From contig CALVAQ010000008.1 of NCBI GenBank assembly GCA_944325595.1, positions 24,952 to 88,951 on the forward strand: 64,000 nucleotides of DNA, written 5' to 3'. Positions 25,165 through 34,051 of the stretch are shown here, piece by piece (position 1 is the first letter of the stretch; each line of letters opens with the position of its first letter). Below the pieces are notes generated by a model. That model did not search any database and had not been told where the DNA came from. It saw only the letters and a program-made list of their open reading frames with translations. The stretch comes from Candidatus Gastranaerophilales bacterium. GTDB taxonomy: Bacteria; Cyanobacteriota; Vampirovibrionia; Gastranaerophilales; Gastranaerophilaceae. The position numbers were made by a program, and so were the translations under genes.

Positions 25165-28100
25165 TTACTTGCCGACTTTCCATTGCAAACCGCCGGAGAA
25201 TCCGATACCGGTTCTGCCGCCGTTGCGGATGGTGAACTGCAAATATCCTGAGAATGTGTCTTTGAATTTCTTCATTACACCGAGACCGTATTCAAAGTAG
25301 CAATGTCTCATTCTCACATATCCGAGGTCAACATTTCCTGCTTTTCCGTCAACACCGCCCATTACATTGTAAACAAGCTGTGTCATAGCATAAATACTGA
25401 AAGTCTTTTTCTGCCAGATAAAGTTCAATCCCGGAGCAACGTTCAAACCGTTAAGCATGCCTGAACTCATACTCATAGAACCGAAATTTGAACCCCAGTT
25501 CTGCTGACCGAATGCATTGTATGCAGCCATAAACGCAGGCTGGATAATAAAGTCATGAGGCAGACGAATGTTGTATGCAGATTTTGAAGCCACACCGGCA
25601 AACCAGTTTCCTGTAGTGTCACTGCCGTTGCCGTATTCGCCTCTGACTGTCATATCGTTAGCGTAACCGCCGCCGTATGCCAACAATGATGTCATGAAGT
25701 CACCTTTGTATGCAGTACCCATGATACCGAGTTGAGCACCGTTTTGATACATACTTACACCGTTAAAATGCTGATGAGCACCGTTGTATCCGATATAAGC
25801 TGTCGGAACGAGTTTCCAGCCGTTTTTGAGATTTACAAGCGGGAAGTCAGCACCGATGATTGAGCCGTAAGCGTTGTTGCCGACATTCAAGCCTTTTGTC
25901 ATCGACAGTGTTTCAAATGCACCGTAAGCTTTGAACCAGAGGCTGCCATCCTGTAAATTATACTGGTAAGGATCGATTTGAGGAATAGCAGCAGCATATT
26001 TGTTTGCTGTTCTTTCTTCGTCCATAAGTTTTCTTGTAACAAGATTCATATGGTCAAACAACAGATTGTTAACAAGCAGCTGGTTTTGCCAAGATGCAAT
26101 TGTAGCAACCTGTCCTCTGTACATTTGAGGGTTAATTGCAAGCAAGCTTGCATCCAGTATCGGTGAACTTGATGATGTAATCAAATAATCACCCATTGCG
26201 GTTTTTGTAACAACACCACCGTCCGGAAGTCTTATTAAACCGTCACCTACACCTGTTCCTCCCGCAGTGACAAGATTTGTAATATCAAAGCTGACATTTC
26301 TGTCAATCGGAGATTGTGTAAAGTTTATTCCTGTAACAAGCAGTTGATTTCCATCCGGATTAACAAGGCTGCCTGCGATAATAGAATCCGTTGTCTGGCT
26401 TCTGGGATCCGCATCAAATGTAATAGTAGAATCGCTTGATACAGTCATTGCACCGTCAATGTTAACGGTATTGACTGCATTGTTGCCCATCATATTAAGC
26501 GAGCCGGATGCGAGATCAAGAGAAGTAAAGTTGGAATTTCCAAACAGACCTAAAGAACCGCCGTCTGCAGCTGTAGCAGCACCGCCGCTTGTAACATTTC
26601 CGCTGATATTTACCGCACCGGTTTGACCGACAGCTTCAACATCTTTTACGGAAACATTGTCTGCCTTCAAATTAATAGCACCGTCATAAGCTGATACATT
26701 ACCCAGTGAAGTTGTTGTCTTATTGTCAAGATTCAATATACCGTTTTCAGCACTTACATTAATATTTCCGTTTAATTTCGAAGATATTGATGTAGTGCCA
26801 GAACCCGCCATCGTAATGTTTCCTGAGCTGTTATCTGTAATTTCTACATCGTAATTTATATTTGTTGAATTATTGGCAAACACAAGATCTGCATTTGTCA
26901 TATTCAATTTTGTATCATTATTTATGTATGCACCGTCAAAGTATCCAAGAGCCGTGCCTTTGCCTAAAGTAATATCACCGTCGACACCTGAGCCGTCAGA
27001 AAAACCTATCAGTCTGACGCCTTCATCTTTACTCAAAACAAGTGAATTTGTAGCATCATCAAGTTCTTTTATGACCGTTCCGTTTGAGAAGAGAACACCG
27101 GCCTTGTTTACCTGAACAGCGCCAGATCCTGTATCCGTAGATGCATAATTAAATTTTCCTGATGTAATATCATCTTGAGTGATATCATTAGCAATACCTG
27201 ATGCACCGGTTGCATCACCTTTGAAAGTAACAGAAGCAAGAGAAAGCGCATCTGCATTATCTTCGCCGTTAATTTTTACATCCGATTGCAATAACGCACC
27301 GTCTTCAAGAACCAGAGAACCGCCTTTGTATCCGCCTTCAGGGTCAGCAATTGTGTTTACACTGTTTGCTCCGCCAAAGAATATCGCACCGTCATGAACA
27401 ACAACAGTACCGTCGTTTTGAGTGTATGCGCCGCTAAAACCGCTGTTGTCAGAAGTAATATTAACTGTACCAACACCCCAGTGTTTGTCTATTTTTTCAG
27501 GAACTGAATATCCCGGAACAGTTGCCGCAAGGTCTTCATCATACTCGGGATTGTCAACCTGAGTGACTTTTTCATCTACTAGAACATTACCGCCGCCCGT
27601 AACTTTTTCATCGAGAATAATAGAGTTGCCGGCATCAGGAGAAAGTTTTATTGTTGCAGGAGATGTTACATAAAAGCCTTTTCCTCCTGCAGCGCCTGAA
27701 CTACCGTTTGACAGAGTCAATGTATTCGAACTGCCGTTACCTACAGAAACTGTATTCTGGTCTGTCTTAATAACAGATTCACCTGAAATAGTCAAATCTG
27801 AAGTCAGAATGTCCTTAAGCTGAATATTTGTATCTCTCAAATTAAACTTACCGGTAATGTGTCCGTTTAAAGGATCACCTCCAACACGAAGACCGGTTGA
27901 ATCAAATACGGCATCACCTACACTAACCTCAACAGCCTCTGTTACTTCGACTGCTCCGTTAATTTTACCGCCTTTCAAAACAGTTAGAGATCCGGCTTCA
28001 AGTGTATTGTCGGAGCCGAAAATACCTCCGTTTTCAACAACAATCGAAGCCTCCGAGCTGTCTTGAACTACACTTGCGATATAAGAACCGCCATTTTTTA

Positions 28101-30162
28101 CGTTCAAATCACCGTTGTTTGTCAAATTACCCGTACCGATACCAGACATATTTATTGTTCCGTTATTTACAACACCGGCACCGGTCTGTGTGGTAAGATT
28201 ACCTGCAATATCAGCGATAGCGGTATCTTCTATAACAAGACTTGCCGTATCATTTACATTTATGTCAGAAGATGCTTCACTATTTATGTCAGAAGATGCT
28301 TCACTAACTAAGCCGCTGCCGATAGAGACATTGTGCGAGCCGGTAATATTTGTTACAGAGGCGGCTGCAGCATAAATATCATTCGCTGTTCCTGCCGCTG
28401 TGTTATTTGCAAATGTTATATCTCCGGCAGTTGTATCCAGTGTTAGATTATTTGCCGCATTATATATCGCACCACCTTGATTTGTTGCTTTATTATTTAA
28501 AAAGCTTGTATTTCCCTCAATTTTTACATCCGAAGTGTGTCCGCCAAAATCAGCGGCATAAATAGCTCCGCCGCTGCCTCCGTTTGCTTTGTTTCCTTCA
28601 AAAAAAGCACCTTCACCTATAGATATGCCTTTATCTCCTTCTTTTGTTGTTCCGCTGGCGCCATATATTGCAACAGCACCACCGTTAACAGCAGCAGTGT
28701 TATTTTTAAACTGTGCATTATCTCCAATTGCTAAGGATACTTTACCCGCTGACTCATACACATATACAGCACCTGCACTTTTTGTTGAGCTGTTTCCTTT
28801 AAATAGTGCATTATCTCCAATTGATACATAGCTAGGAGTATCGTTTGCAGAATTTGTATCGATTGCAATTGCTCCTCCGGAATTCCCTCCGTTGTCAGGT
28901 CCCGAACTGTTATTTATGAATTGAGCATTGTCCCCAATTTCCATATTGGAATTTTGGTTCAAAATAGCACCGGCGTACGCTGAAGCACTGTTATTCATAA
29001 ACAATGCACCTTCGCCTATTATCAATTCAGATTTGTGCCCGGCTGTGGAAACATTGCTGATTGCCCCGGCATTGATAGCAGTATTGCCTACAAAGTAGCT
29101 ATCTGCATTGGAAAAATCCATTTTGCCATCAATGTTGGAGATTGCACCGCCTTGTCCGGCATAGTTGTCTGCAAATATTGTTTCACCTTTAAAAGTTGCT
29201 ACTGCTCCGGCAGCATTCATAATAGCACCACCTTGAACAGCTGCAGTGTTTCCGTTTTGTCCGCCGGTAATATTTCCTTCGGCATCAGTTATAAGTTCAC
29301 CAAAAGATACATTTGTTGCATTTAACTCGCCAAGATTGTATATAGCACCGCCAGATATGCCAGCCTGATTGTTCTGTATGTCGGCTGCACCTTCTACAAC
29401 AAATTCACCGTCTTTTCCGACATAATAGAAACCGCCGTTTTCTGTTGCCGTGTTGAGTGATGCCGTCAACGTATTATATGTTTCCTTGCGGGAGCCTTCT
29501 CCCCAACCGGCTGCGCTGTATACGGCACCGCCGCTGCCGGATGTTGCATGATTACCAGTAAAAGTAGCGTTTCCTTCAACTGTCAGGTTTCCACCCTGTT
29601 TTATGGCTCCGCCTTTATTTGCACTGTTGTTTTCAAATATTACATCATTTTTAAATGTCAGTTCACCGGTTGTATCTGAACCGTCAAGCTTTGAGTTCAT
29701 TATTGCGCCGCCTGCAAAATCAACTCCGCTATCTTGAGTTGTTGCATAGTTGCCGCTGAATTTTGCATCACCTACAAAAGTAAGTTCACCGTTATTCCAG
29801 ATAGCACCGGCTCTGTTTGAATAGTTATTAATAAACTCGGAAGCGGAATTAAATACGATACTGCTGTTTGCATCATTAAAAACAGCACCACCGGCATCGG
29901 CAACACCGCTGTTGTTTTCAAAACGAGCTGCCTGTCCGTCATCCGTAATAGACAAATTGACACCTGAACCCCAGGTAACAAGAGCACCCTGATACGGTCC
30001 TTGATAATCGGAGAAAATGCTGCTAGAACCAATCTCTGTAATTCCAGAAGCTGCATCAATATACTGACCTATAACCCAGGCATCTGCTTTTACGGCAGAA
30101 GATATCATCAACGTGGATAACACCGCTGCAGCAAGCAAACGTTTTGGCATTTTCTTTTTCAT
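25165..30162 (-). CDS. Large Pmp-like autotransporter adhesin
   Basis: 1665 residues. Signal sequence (MPKRLLAAAVLSTLMISSAVKADA). Residues about 60-620 hold some fifteen GGAI/GGAV-type repeats with nearby FxNN phrases, the polymorphic-outer-membrane-protein pattern that makes a beta-helical passenger. A less regular beta-rich passenger follows to about 1350. The C-terminal 290 residues form a type V autotransporter barrel ending GFSGGLQWKVGK. The last residue is K, not the usual aromatic. An 8-residue unit (SEASSDIN) is duplicated in tandem near residues 615-635. An AGGAG Shine-Dalgarno sequence precedes the ATG. Likely a surface adhesin. Confidence 0.85.
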   Translation of the reverse strand: MKKKMPKRLLAAAVLSTLMISSAVKADAWVIGQYIDAASGITEIGSSSIFSDYQGPYQGALVTWGSGVNLSITDDGQAARFENNSGVADAGGAVFNDANSSIVFNSASEFINNYSNRAGAIWNNGELTFVGDAKFSGNYATTQDSGVDFAGGAIMNSKLDGSDTTGELTFKNDVIFENNSANKGGAIKQGGNLTVEGNATFTGNHATSGSGGAVYSAAGWGEGSRKETYNTLTASLNTATENGGFYYVGKDGEFVVEGAADIQNNQAGISGGAIYNLGELNATNVSFGELITDAEGNITGGQNGNTAAVQGGAIMNAAGAVATFKGETIFADNYAGQGGAISNIDGKMDFSNADSYFVGNTAINAGAISNVSTAGHKSELIIGEGALFMNNSASAYAGAILNQNSNMEIGDNAQFINNSSGPDNGGNSGGAIAIDTNSANDTPSYVSIGDNALFKGNSSTKSAGAVYVYESAGKVSLAIGDNAQFKNNTAAVNGGAVAIYGASGTTKEGDKGISIGEGAFFEGNKANGGSGGAIYAADFGGHTSDVKIEGNTSFLNNKATNQGGAIYNAANNLTLDTTAGDITFANNTAAGTANDIYAAAASVTNITGSHNVSIGSGLVSEASSDINSEASSDINVNDTASLVIEDTAIADIAGNLTTQTGAGVVNNGTINMSGIGTGNLTNNGDLNVKNGGSYIASVVQDSSEASIVVENGGIFGSDNTLEAGSLTVLKGGKINGAVEVTEAVEVSVGDAVFDSTGLRVGGDPLNGHITGKFNLRDTNIQLKDILTSDLTISGESVIKTDQNTVSVGNGSSNTLTLSNGSSGAAGGKGFYVTSPATIKLSPDAGNSIILDEKVTGGGNVLVDEKVTQVDNPEYDEDLAATVPGYSVPEKIDKHWGVGTVNITSDNSGFSGAYTQNDGTVVVHDGAIFFGGANSVNTIADPEGGYKGGSLVLEDGALLQSDVKINGEDNADALSLASVTFKGDATGASGIANDITQDDITSGKFNYASTDTGSGAVQVNKAGVLFSNGTVIKELDDATNSLVLSKDEGVRLIGFSDGSGVDGDITLGKGTALGYFDGAYINNDTKLNMTNADLVFANNSTNINYDVEITDNSSGNITMAGSGTTSISSKLNGNINVSAENGILNLDNKTTTSLGNVSAYDGAINLKADNVSVKDVEAVGQTGAVNISGNVTSGGAATAADGGSLGLFGNSNFTSLDLASGSLNMMGNNAVNTVNIDGAMTVSSDSTITFDADPRSQTTDSIIAGSLVNPDGNQLLVTGINFTQSPIDRNVSFDITNLVTAGGTGVGDGLIRLPDGGVVTKTAMGDYLITSSSSPILDASLLAINPQMYRGQVATIASWQNQLLVNNLLFDHMNLVTRKLMDEERTANKYAAAIPQIDPYQYNLQDGSLWFKAYGAFETLSMTKGLNVGNNAYGSIIGADFPLVNLKNGWKLVPTAYIGYNGAHQHFNGVSMYQNGAQLGIMGTAYKGDFMTSLLAYGGGYANDMTVRGEYGNGSDTTGNWFAGVASKSAYNIRLPHDFIIQPAFMAAYNAFGQQNWGSNFGSMSMSSGMLNGLNVAPGLNFIWQKKTFSIYAMTQLVYNVMGGVDGKAGNVDLGYVRMRHCYFEYGLGVMKKFKDTFSGYLQFTIRNGGRTGIGFSGGLQWKVGK
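28260..28306. repeat. 24-bp in-frame tandem duplication in the autotransporter gene
   Basis: Two near-identical 24-base units (TTATGTCAGAAGATGCTTCAC plus a few bases) sit back to back and add one exact 8-codon block. It looks like a recent slippage event in the passenger domain. Confidence 0.85.
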
Positions 30163-30441
30163 TCCAACTCCTAGCTAATTTTATAAATTTAAAAACCATG
30201 CACGGCATGCCGGCAAAGCAAGCCGTTGTCAAAATGGTATCATTAATACAAAAAATATGGAATACATCACAAGGTGTAAGTGTTTTGTGCTTAATTATTC
30301 TTTACATATACATTGCTTGAGTAATTTTGAACAAAGTTCGTTTAAACAAAATATATTATTTAATGACGTACTGATAATTTATTATGTAAAAAAAGAGTTT
30401 TTTGTTTTTAAAACATAAATTTTTATTTTTATGTTACTTTC

Positions 30442-30529
30442 TTTCTCTTTGAATTGCGTGTGCATACCACAAGGGCATCCTGATATGTACGGCTCGTACC
30501 TCGCCTACGACTCAAGCAAGAAAGAGAAA
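30442..30529. repeat. Dispersed palindromic repeat, copy A
   Basis: 88 bases bounded by TTTCTCTTT and its exact complement AAAGAGAAA. The interior (TTGCGTGTGCATAC, then AAGGGCATCCTGAT, GTACGGCTCGTACC and CTCGCCTACGA) is nearly the same as at 53644-53735. Homology extends about 25 bases further left. A 60-codon frame across it is an artefact. Confidence 0.85.
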
Positions 30530-30697
30530 CATACGCTCTCGAAAGAGATTTTAAAATTCAGAAACAAAAATTTCAGGTCACAAGAACCTGTAAATTTTTA
30601 TTTCTTCATTTAAAAAACTCTAACTACAACCACATCAGGGCTCCGCCCCGAACCCCGTTTAATTTCTAATTATTAGTCAGAAAATCAAAAAATAAAC

Positions 30698-30814
30698 TGT
30701 CATTCTGAAGCGTTCAAAAAACATCGCAGCAATGATATAGCTGTATTCAGAATCTTGTCAGCTTGGTGTGACATCACTTATCCGGTAAGATTCTGAAACT
30801 AGTTCAGGATGACA
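30698..30814. repeat. Nested palindromic element of TGTCATTCTGAA type
   Basis: Ends TGTCATTCTGAA and TTCAGGATGACA are inverted with one wobble. Inside is a perfect 11-bp inverted repeat (TTCAGAATCTT at 30746 with AAGATTCTGAA at 30787) around TGTCA/TGACA. It fits the widespread class of intergenic MITE/REP-like repeats that end in TGTCATxCTGAA. Confidence 0.75.
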
Positions 30815-31071
30815 ATGAAAACGGGGTACAAAACATATCCAGCTTAAAGATAAAACCCCGTTAAAAGCAAATCTTTGTACAATTATATAATTAATGAATG
30901 TTTTTATAAAGATATGTAAATTTGCTACGGAAGTAGTACGTTTAGATAATGCCCCGTATTAAAAATAATGTTATAATATATATGTAGATAATAAAATTTC
31001 ACAGGAGACCAACAGACAACAACCCGAACAAAAAACGCACGTATCAGCCGATTGAAAGGGCAAAAAAATAT

Positions 31072-32664
31072 ATGAACAAAGTACAATTTCACAGTGACCT
31101 TGATAGGTTAATTGAAATTCTACCACCCAAAATCACAAAATGCTTAAGCCATGAAACATTAGATGACGTTATTGAGTTGGTTTTGGATTTAGGCAGACAG
31201 CCTGAGATAAGGCATGCCGGAGGCTCTATTGATTATCTTGGAGATGATTTAATTGTCGATGAAGACATAAAGTACATTACGGACAGAATACAGGAATTTA
31301 CAAAAGACAATCGTTCGGGGATACCGGGCACACTGCACAGAATCAGTGCAATACGTAACAGACAGGGAAAAATTGTAGGTCTAACTTGCAGAATCGGGAG
31401 AGTAGTCACAGGGACAATCGCTTGCATAAAGGATTTTGTTGTACAAAATAAAAGTATTTTGTTTTTAGGACGACCTGGTGTAGGCAAAACGACAAAACTG
31501 AGAGAAATCTCAAGACTCGTTGCTGATGAACTTCACAAACGTGTCGTAGTTGTAGATACATCAAACGAAATTGCCGGTGACGGAGACACTCCGCATCCTG
31601 CGATAGGTCATGCCAGAAGAATGCAGGTTACTCAACCGGAATTTCAAAAAGATATAATGATTGAAGCGGTTGAAAACCACACTCCCGAAGTAATCGTAGT
31701 TGATGAAATCGGCACCGAAGCAGAAGCTCAAGCTGCAAGAACTATTGCAGAAAGAGGGGTTATGCTCATTGCAACGGCACACGGCAACTCTCTTGAAAAT
31801 CTCATCAAAAACCCCGTACTATCAGATCTTGTCGGCGGTATTCAGTCAGTAACCCTCGGTGACGATGAAGCAAAAAGAAGAGCCTGTCAAAAAACCGTAC
31901 TTGAAAGGGAAAAACAGCCGACTTTTGATATTGTAATAGAAATTTTGGACAGAAATACTCTGGCAGTATACCCCAATACCGCAGAAGCGGTTGACTGTAT
32001 ATTGAGAGGCTGGCCGATAAAACCGGTAATAAGAAAAGTCGATATGACACCGCCATCAGCGGAAGAAACTCTTGTTGATAAAATAAATCAACTGGACAGC
32101 AAGATTACGGCATCTCACAATCCGTTGAACTTCAGTTTTTCCAGAGAAAAATACGTAAATGAAGTAAAAGGTTATAAAAAAATATACATATACGCAGTCA
32201 GCCGTTCGATTGTAGATAAATCAATTGAAAGACTCAACCTCAATGCTGAACTTACAAAAAACATCGATGATGCGGATATAGTAATAGCACACAAAAACTT
32301 TGCAAAATCAGCAAACAAAATACTGAGTCTGGCAAACGAATACAAACTGCCGGTTTATTATGTACGTTCAAACTCTACTTCACAGGTTCAAAAAGTACTT
32401 AAAGAAGCGCTGGGTCTCAAAGATGACAACAGGATAGTTTTCCACGATGAAACAGAAGAAGCGCTGGATGAAGCAAAAGAAGCAATTCAAAGAGTTCTTG
32501 AAAGCGGAGAAGATATAGAGCTTTCCCCGCAGAACCAGCAAATCAGGAAAATGCAGCACGAGCTTGTTGAACAGCACAATCTGGAGTCTGTCAGCATCGG
32601 TGACGGACATGAAAGACATCTCAAGATTGTCGGCGGCAAAGAGTTTAAAAAAGATATCGGTTAA
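31072..32664 (+). CDS. Ycf45-like AAA ATPase with C-terminal R3H domain
   Basis: 530 residues. P-loop GRPGVGKTTKL near residues 134-144, Walker B VIVVDEIGTEAEA, and a GspE-like neighbourhood (HARRMQVTQPEFQKDIMIEAVENH). At the C-terminus is an R3H single-strand nucleic-acid-binding motif (RKMQHELVEQHNL, with R and H three apart). This gene is found in nearly all Cyanobacteria and as chloroplast Ycf45; its role is not established. It supports the cyanobacterial affinity of the window. There is no strong Shine-Dalgarno sequence; GAAAGG sits 18 bases upstream. Confidence 0.9.
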   Translation: MNKVQFHSDLDRLIEILPPKITKCLSHETLDDVIELVLDLGRQPEIRHAGGSIDYLGDDLIVDEDIKYITDRIQEFTKDNRSGIPGTLHRISAIRNRQGKIVGLTCRIGRVVTGTIACIKDFVVQNKSILFLGRPGVGKTTKLREISRLVADELHKRVVVVDTSNEIAGDGDTPHPAIGHARRMQVTQPEFQKDIMIEAVENHTPEVIVVDEIGTEAEAQAARTIAERGVMLIATAHGNSLENLIKNPVLSDLVGGIQSVTLGDDEAKRRACQKTVLEREKQPTFDIVIEILDRNTLAVYPNTAEAVDCILRGWPIKPVIRKVDMTPPSAEETLVDKINQLDSKITASHNPLNFSFSREKYVNEVKGYKKIYIYAVSRSIVDKSIERLNLNAELTKNIDDADIVIAHKNFAKSANKILSLANEYKLPVYYVRSNSTSQVQKVLKEALGLKDDNRIVFHDETEEALDEAKEAIQRVLESGEDIELSPQNQQIRKMQHELVEQHNLESVSIGDGHERHLKIVGGKEFKKDIG

Positions 32665-32688
32665 ATATTATTCCGAAATTTCACAAAA

Positions 32689-32731
32689 TACCGTTATTAC
32701 GGTAAAATTTTGCTGCGGTTTTTTACCGTAA
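32689..32731. terminator. Mutually exclusive hairpins after the Ycf45-like gene
   Basis: TACCGT-TATT-ACGGTA is a small stem, and the same ACGGTAAAA can instead pair with TTTTACCGT 14 bases later. One of them probably serves as a terminator for the + gene and perhaps for the GNAT gene from the other side. Confidence 0.55.
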
Positions 32732-32750
32732 AATATAAAAACTCATTATT

Positions 32751-33326
32751 TCAGAAAACAATTTTTTGAAAAATGTCATCAACCTGTAAAATATCGCTGT
32801 GCAGTGTTTTAAAAGCTTCCAAAACAGCATCCCGTATTTGAGACGGTTCTGGCAAAAAAGAGTTTATGGACAGAAAATACAAATCCATCTCCAAGCCCCC
32901 GTCAGAATTCGGGTAGATATATTTGCATGACAGCTTCTGTGCGCCAAGTTTTTCATAAAATTTTATTCGTCTTTTTGTATCAGGATTTTTTTCATCAGCT
33001 TTTTCTACTTCCAGATATATTCCTTTAAAATTGCTAAATTTCTTTTTTAAAGCACAAAATACTTCTTTTCCGTAGCCTTTTGATTGAAAGTTTTTGAATA
33101 TAGCTATGTAATCCAGCCACAACACTTTATTTTTTGGGTCAATATTAATTAAAGAATAACCGATAGGAACACCATCACTATATGCAGCAAATAATTTGTA
33201 CGACTCCAGCCCCAGCAGATTCAAGAATTTTTTATAACTCTTCATTTCAGTTTCGGGAAACTGGACGGTCATGTCATTATAAATTGTTTTAAAATCTTTG
33301 ATATTTGCTTCTTCAACTATAATCAT
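32751..33326 (-). CDS. GNAT-family N-acetyltransferase
   Basis: 191 residues with one GNAT fold: acetyl-CoA site in FKNFQSKGYGKEVFCAL (Q/R-x-x-G-x-G/A), a following FYEKLGAQKL. The N-terminus (IVEEANIKDFKTIY) is typical. The acceptor is unknown. It is oriented opposite to its neighbours. Confidence 0.82.
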   Translation of the reverse strand: MIIVEEANIKDFKTIYNDMTVQFPETEMKSYKKFLNLLGLESYKLFAAYSDGVPIGYSLINIDPKNKVLWLDYIAIFKNFQSKGYGKEVFCALKKKFSNFKGIYLEVEKADEKNPDTKRRIKFYEKLGAQKLSCKYIYPNSDGGLEMDLYFLSINSFLPEPSQIRDAVLEAFKTLHSDILQVDDIFQKIVF

Positions 33327-33404
33327 ATTTTTGCAGGTTCTCTATATTTTTTATGCTGTGATAAAATTTTTGTATAATACTTTAAACATTGTGAACTGTT
33401 AGAT

Positions 33405-33788
33405 ATGTCAATTATATCAAAATTTTTTAGATTGCTGGCAATAATATGCATAATAGTATCCGGTCTTTTTGTCGACGCTGCAACAATGTTTGATGATGAC
33501 GGAAACTATTCGGGAAACTGGAAACAGATGACAAATTTTTCTTCTGCCTCCGGTTCTTCAAAATACAACAGTTCCGCTTATTCTTCTTCCGCCTGGTATG
33601 CAAACAACGAAAAACAGCGTATACAGCACTCAAAAGCCGTTTATACAAATCAGAATGTACACAAACCTGATGTAATGCCTTTCAGGTACAATACGCTTGA
33701 TTACACAAGAATCAGAAAAGTAAAAGGAGGCTACGGCGATTACAGCGCAAGATGTTCTGATATCGGTGATGTAAGTTTCTGTCATTAG
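33405..33788 (+). CDS. Small secreted serine/tyrosine-rich protein
   Basis: 127 residues. A hydrophobic N-terminus (FRLLAIICIIVSGLFVDAA, cleavage near residue 26), a Ser/Asn/Tyr-rich middle (SSASGSSKYNSSAYSSSA) and a C-terminal half with two cysteines (ARCSDIGDVSFCH at the end). Family unknown. It may be a small exported or cell-surface protein. Confidence 0.5.
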   Translation: MSIISKFFRLLAIICIIVSGLFVDAATMFDDDGNYSGNWKQMTNFSSASGSSKYNSSAYSSSAWYANNEKQRIQHSKAVYTNQNVHKPDVMPFRYNTLDYTRIRKVKGGYGDYSARCSDIGDVSFCH

Positions 33789-33929
33789 TTTATCGTAGTC
33801 AGTATTGTTTAAAATGCAGAAAACATGCACAATACTTGTCCTGTTTTAAAATAATCCAATCCAGTGTCTTAGCGGCTCAAGCCTTCGATTTTTTTGCTCA
33901 TTTTCTGTGTCTGTTCGATTTAATTTGTT

Positions 33930-33959
33930 TTGTTAACATTTCTTTACGTTTGGCATAAT
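33930..33959 (+). promoter_or_regulatory. Possible promoter of the 600-residue protein gene
   Basis: TTGTTA (33930-33935), an 18-base spacer and CATAAT (33954-33959), about 90 bases ahead of the ATG at 34052. The rest of this 263-base gap is AT-rich with no other feature seen. Confidence 0.4.
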
Positions 33960-34051
33960 TTTGTCAATTTCAGGCTGAAAAAATTTTTTATTTTAATAAG
34001 GGAAATTAAGATTAATTTTTTACGGGGAATTTTTAGAAAGAGGAAGAAAAC

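Larger units (their letters stand above)
30163..31071. other. 909-bp repeat-rich gap
   Basis: No protein gene is supported. Contents from left to right: the upstream region of the autotransporter gene, the dispersed palindromic repeat at 30442-30529, a G/C-rich GGGCTCCGCCC hairpin near 30638-30648, the nested palindrome 30698-30814, and several AACCCCGTTT-type inverted motifs up to 30862. The last 200 bases are plain leader for the Ycf45-like gene. Confidence 0.6.

Noticed and set aside
30431..30613. 60-codon frame (MLLSFSLNCVCIP...) in the gap left of the Ycf45-like gene
   Set aside because: It runs straight across the dispersed palindromic repeat, has no Shine-Dalgarno sequence and is broken in copy B at 53.6 kb.
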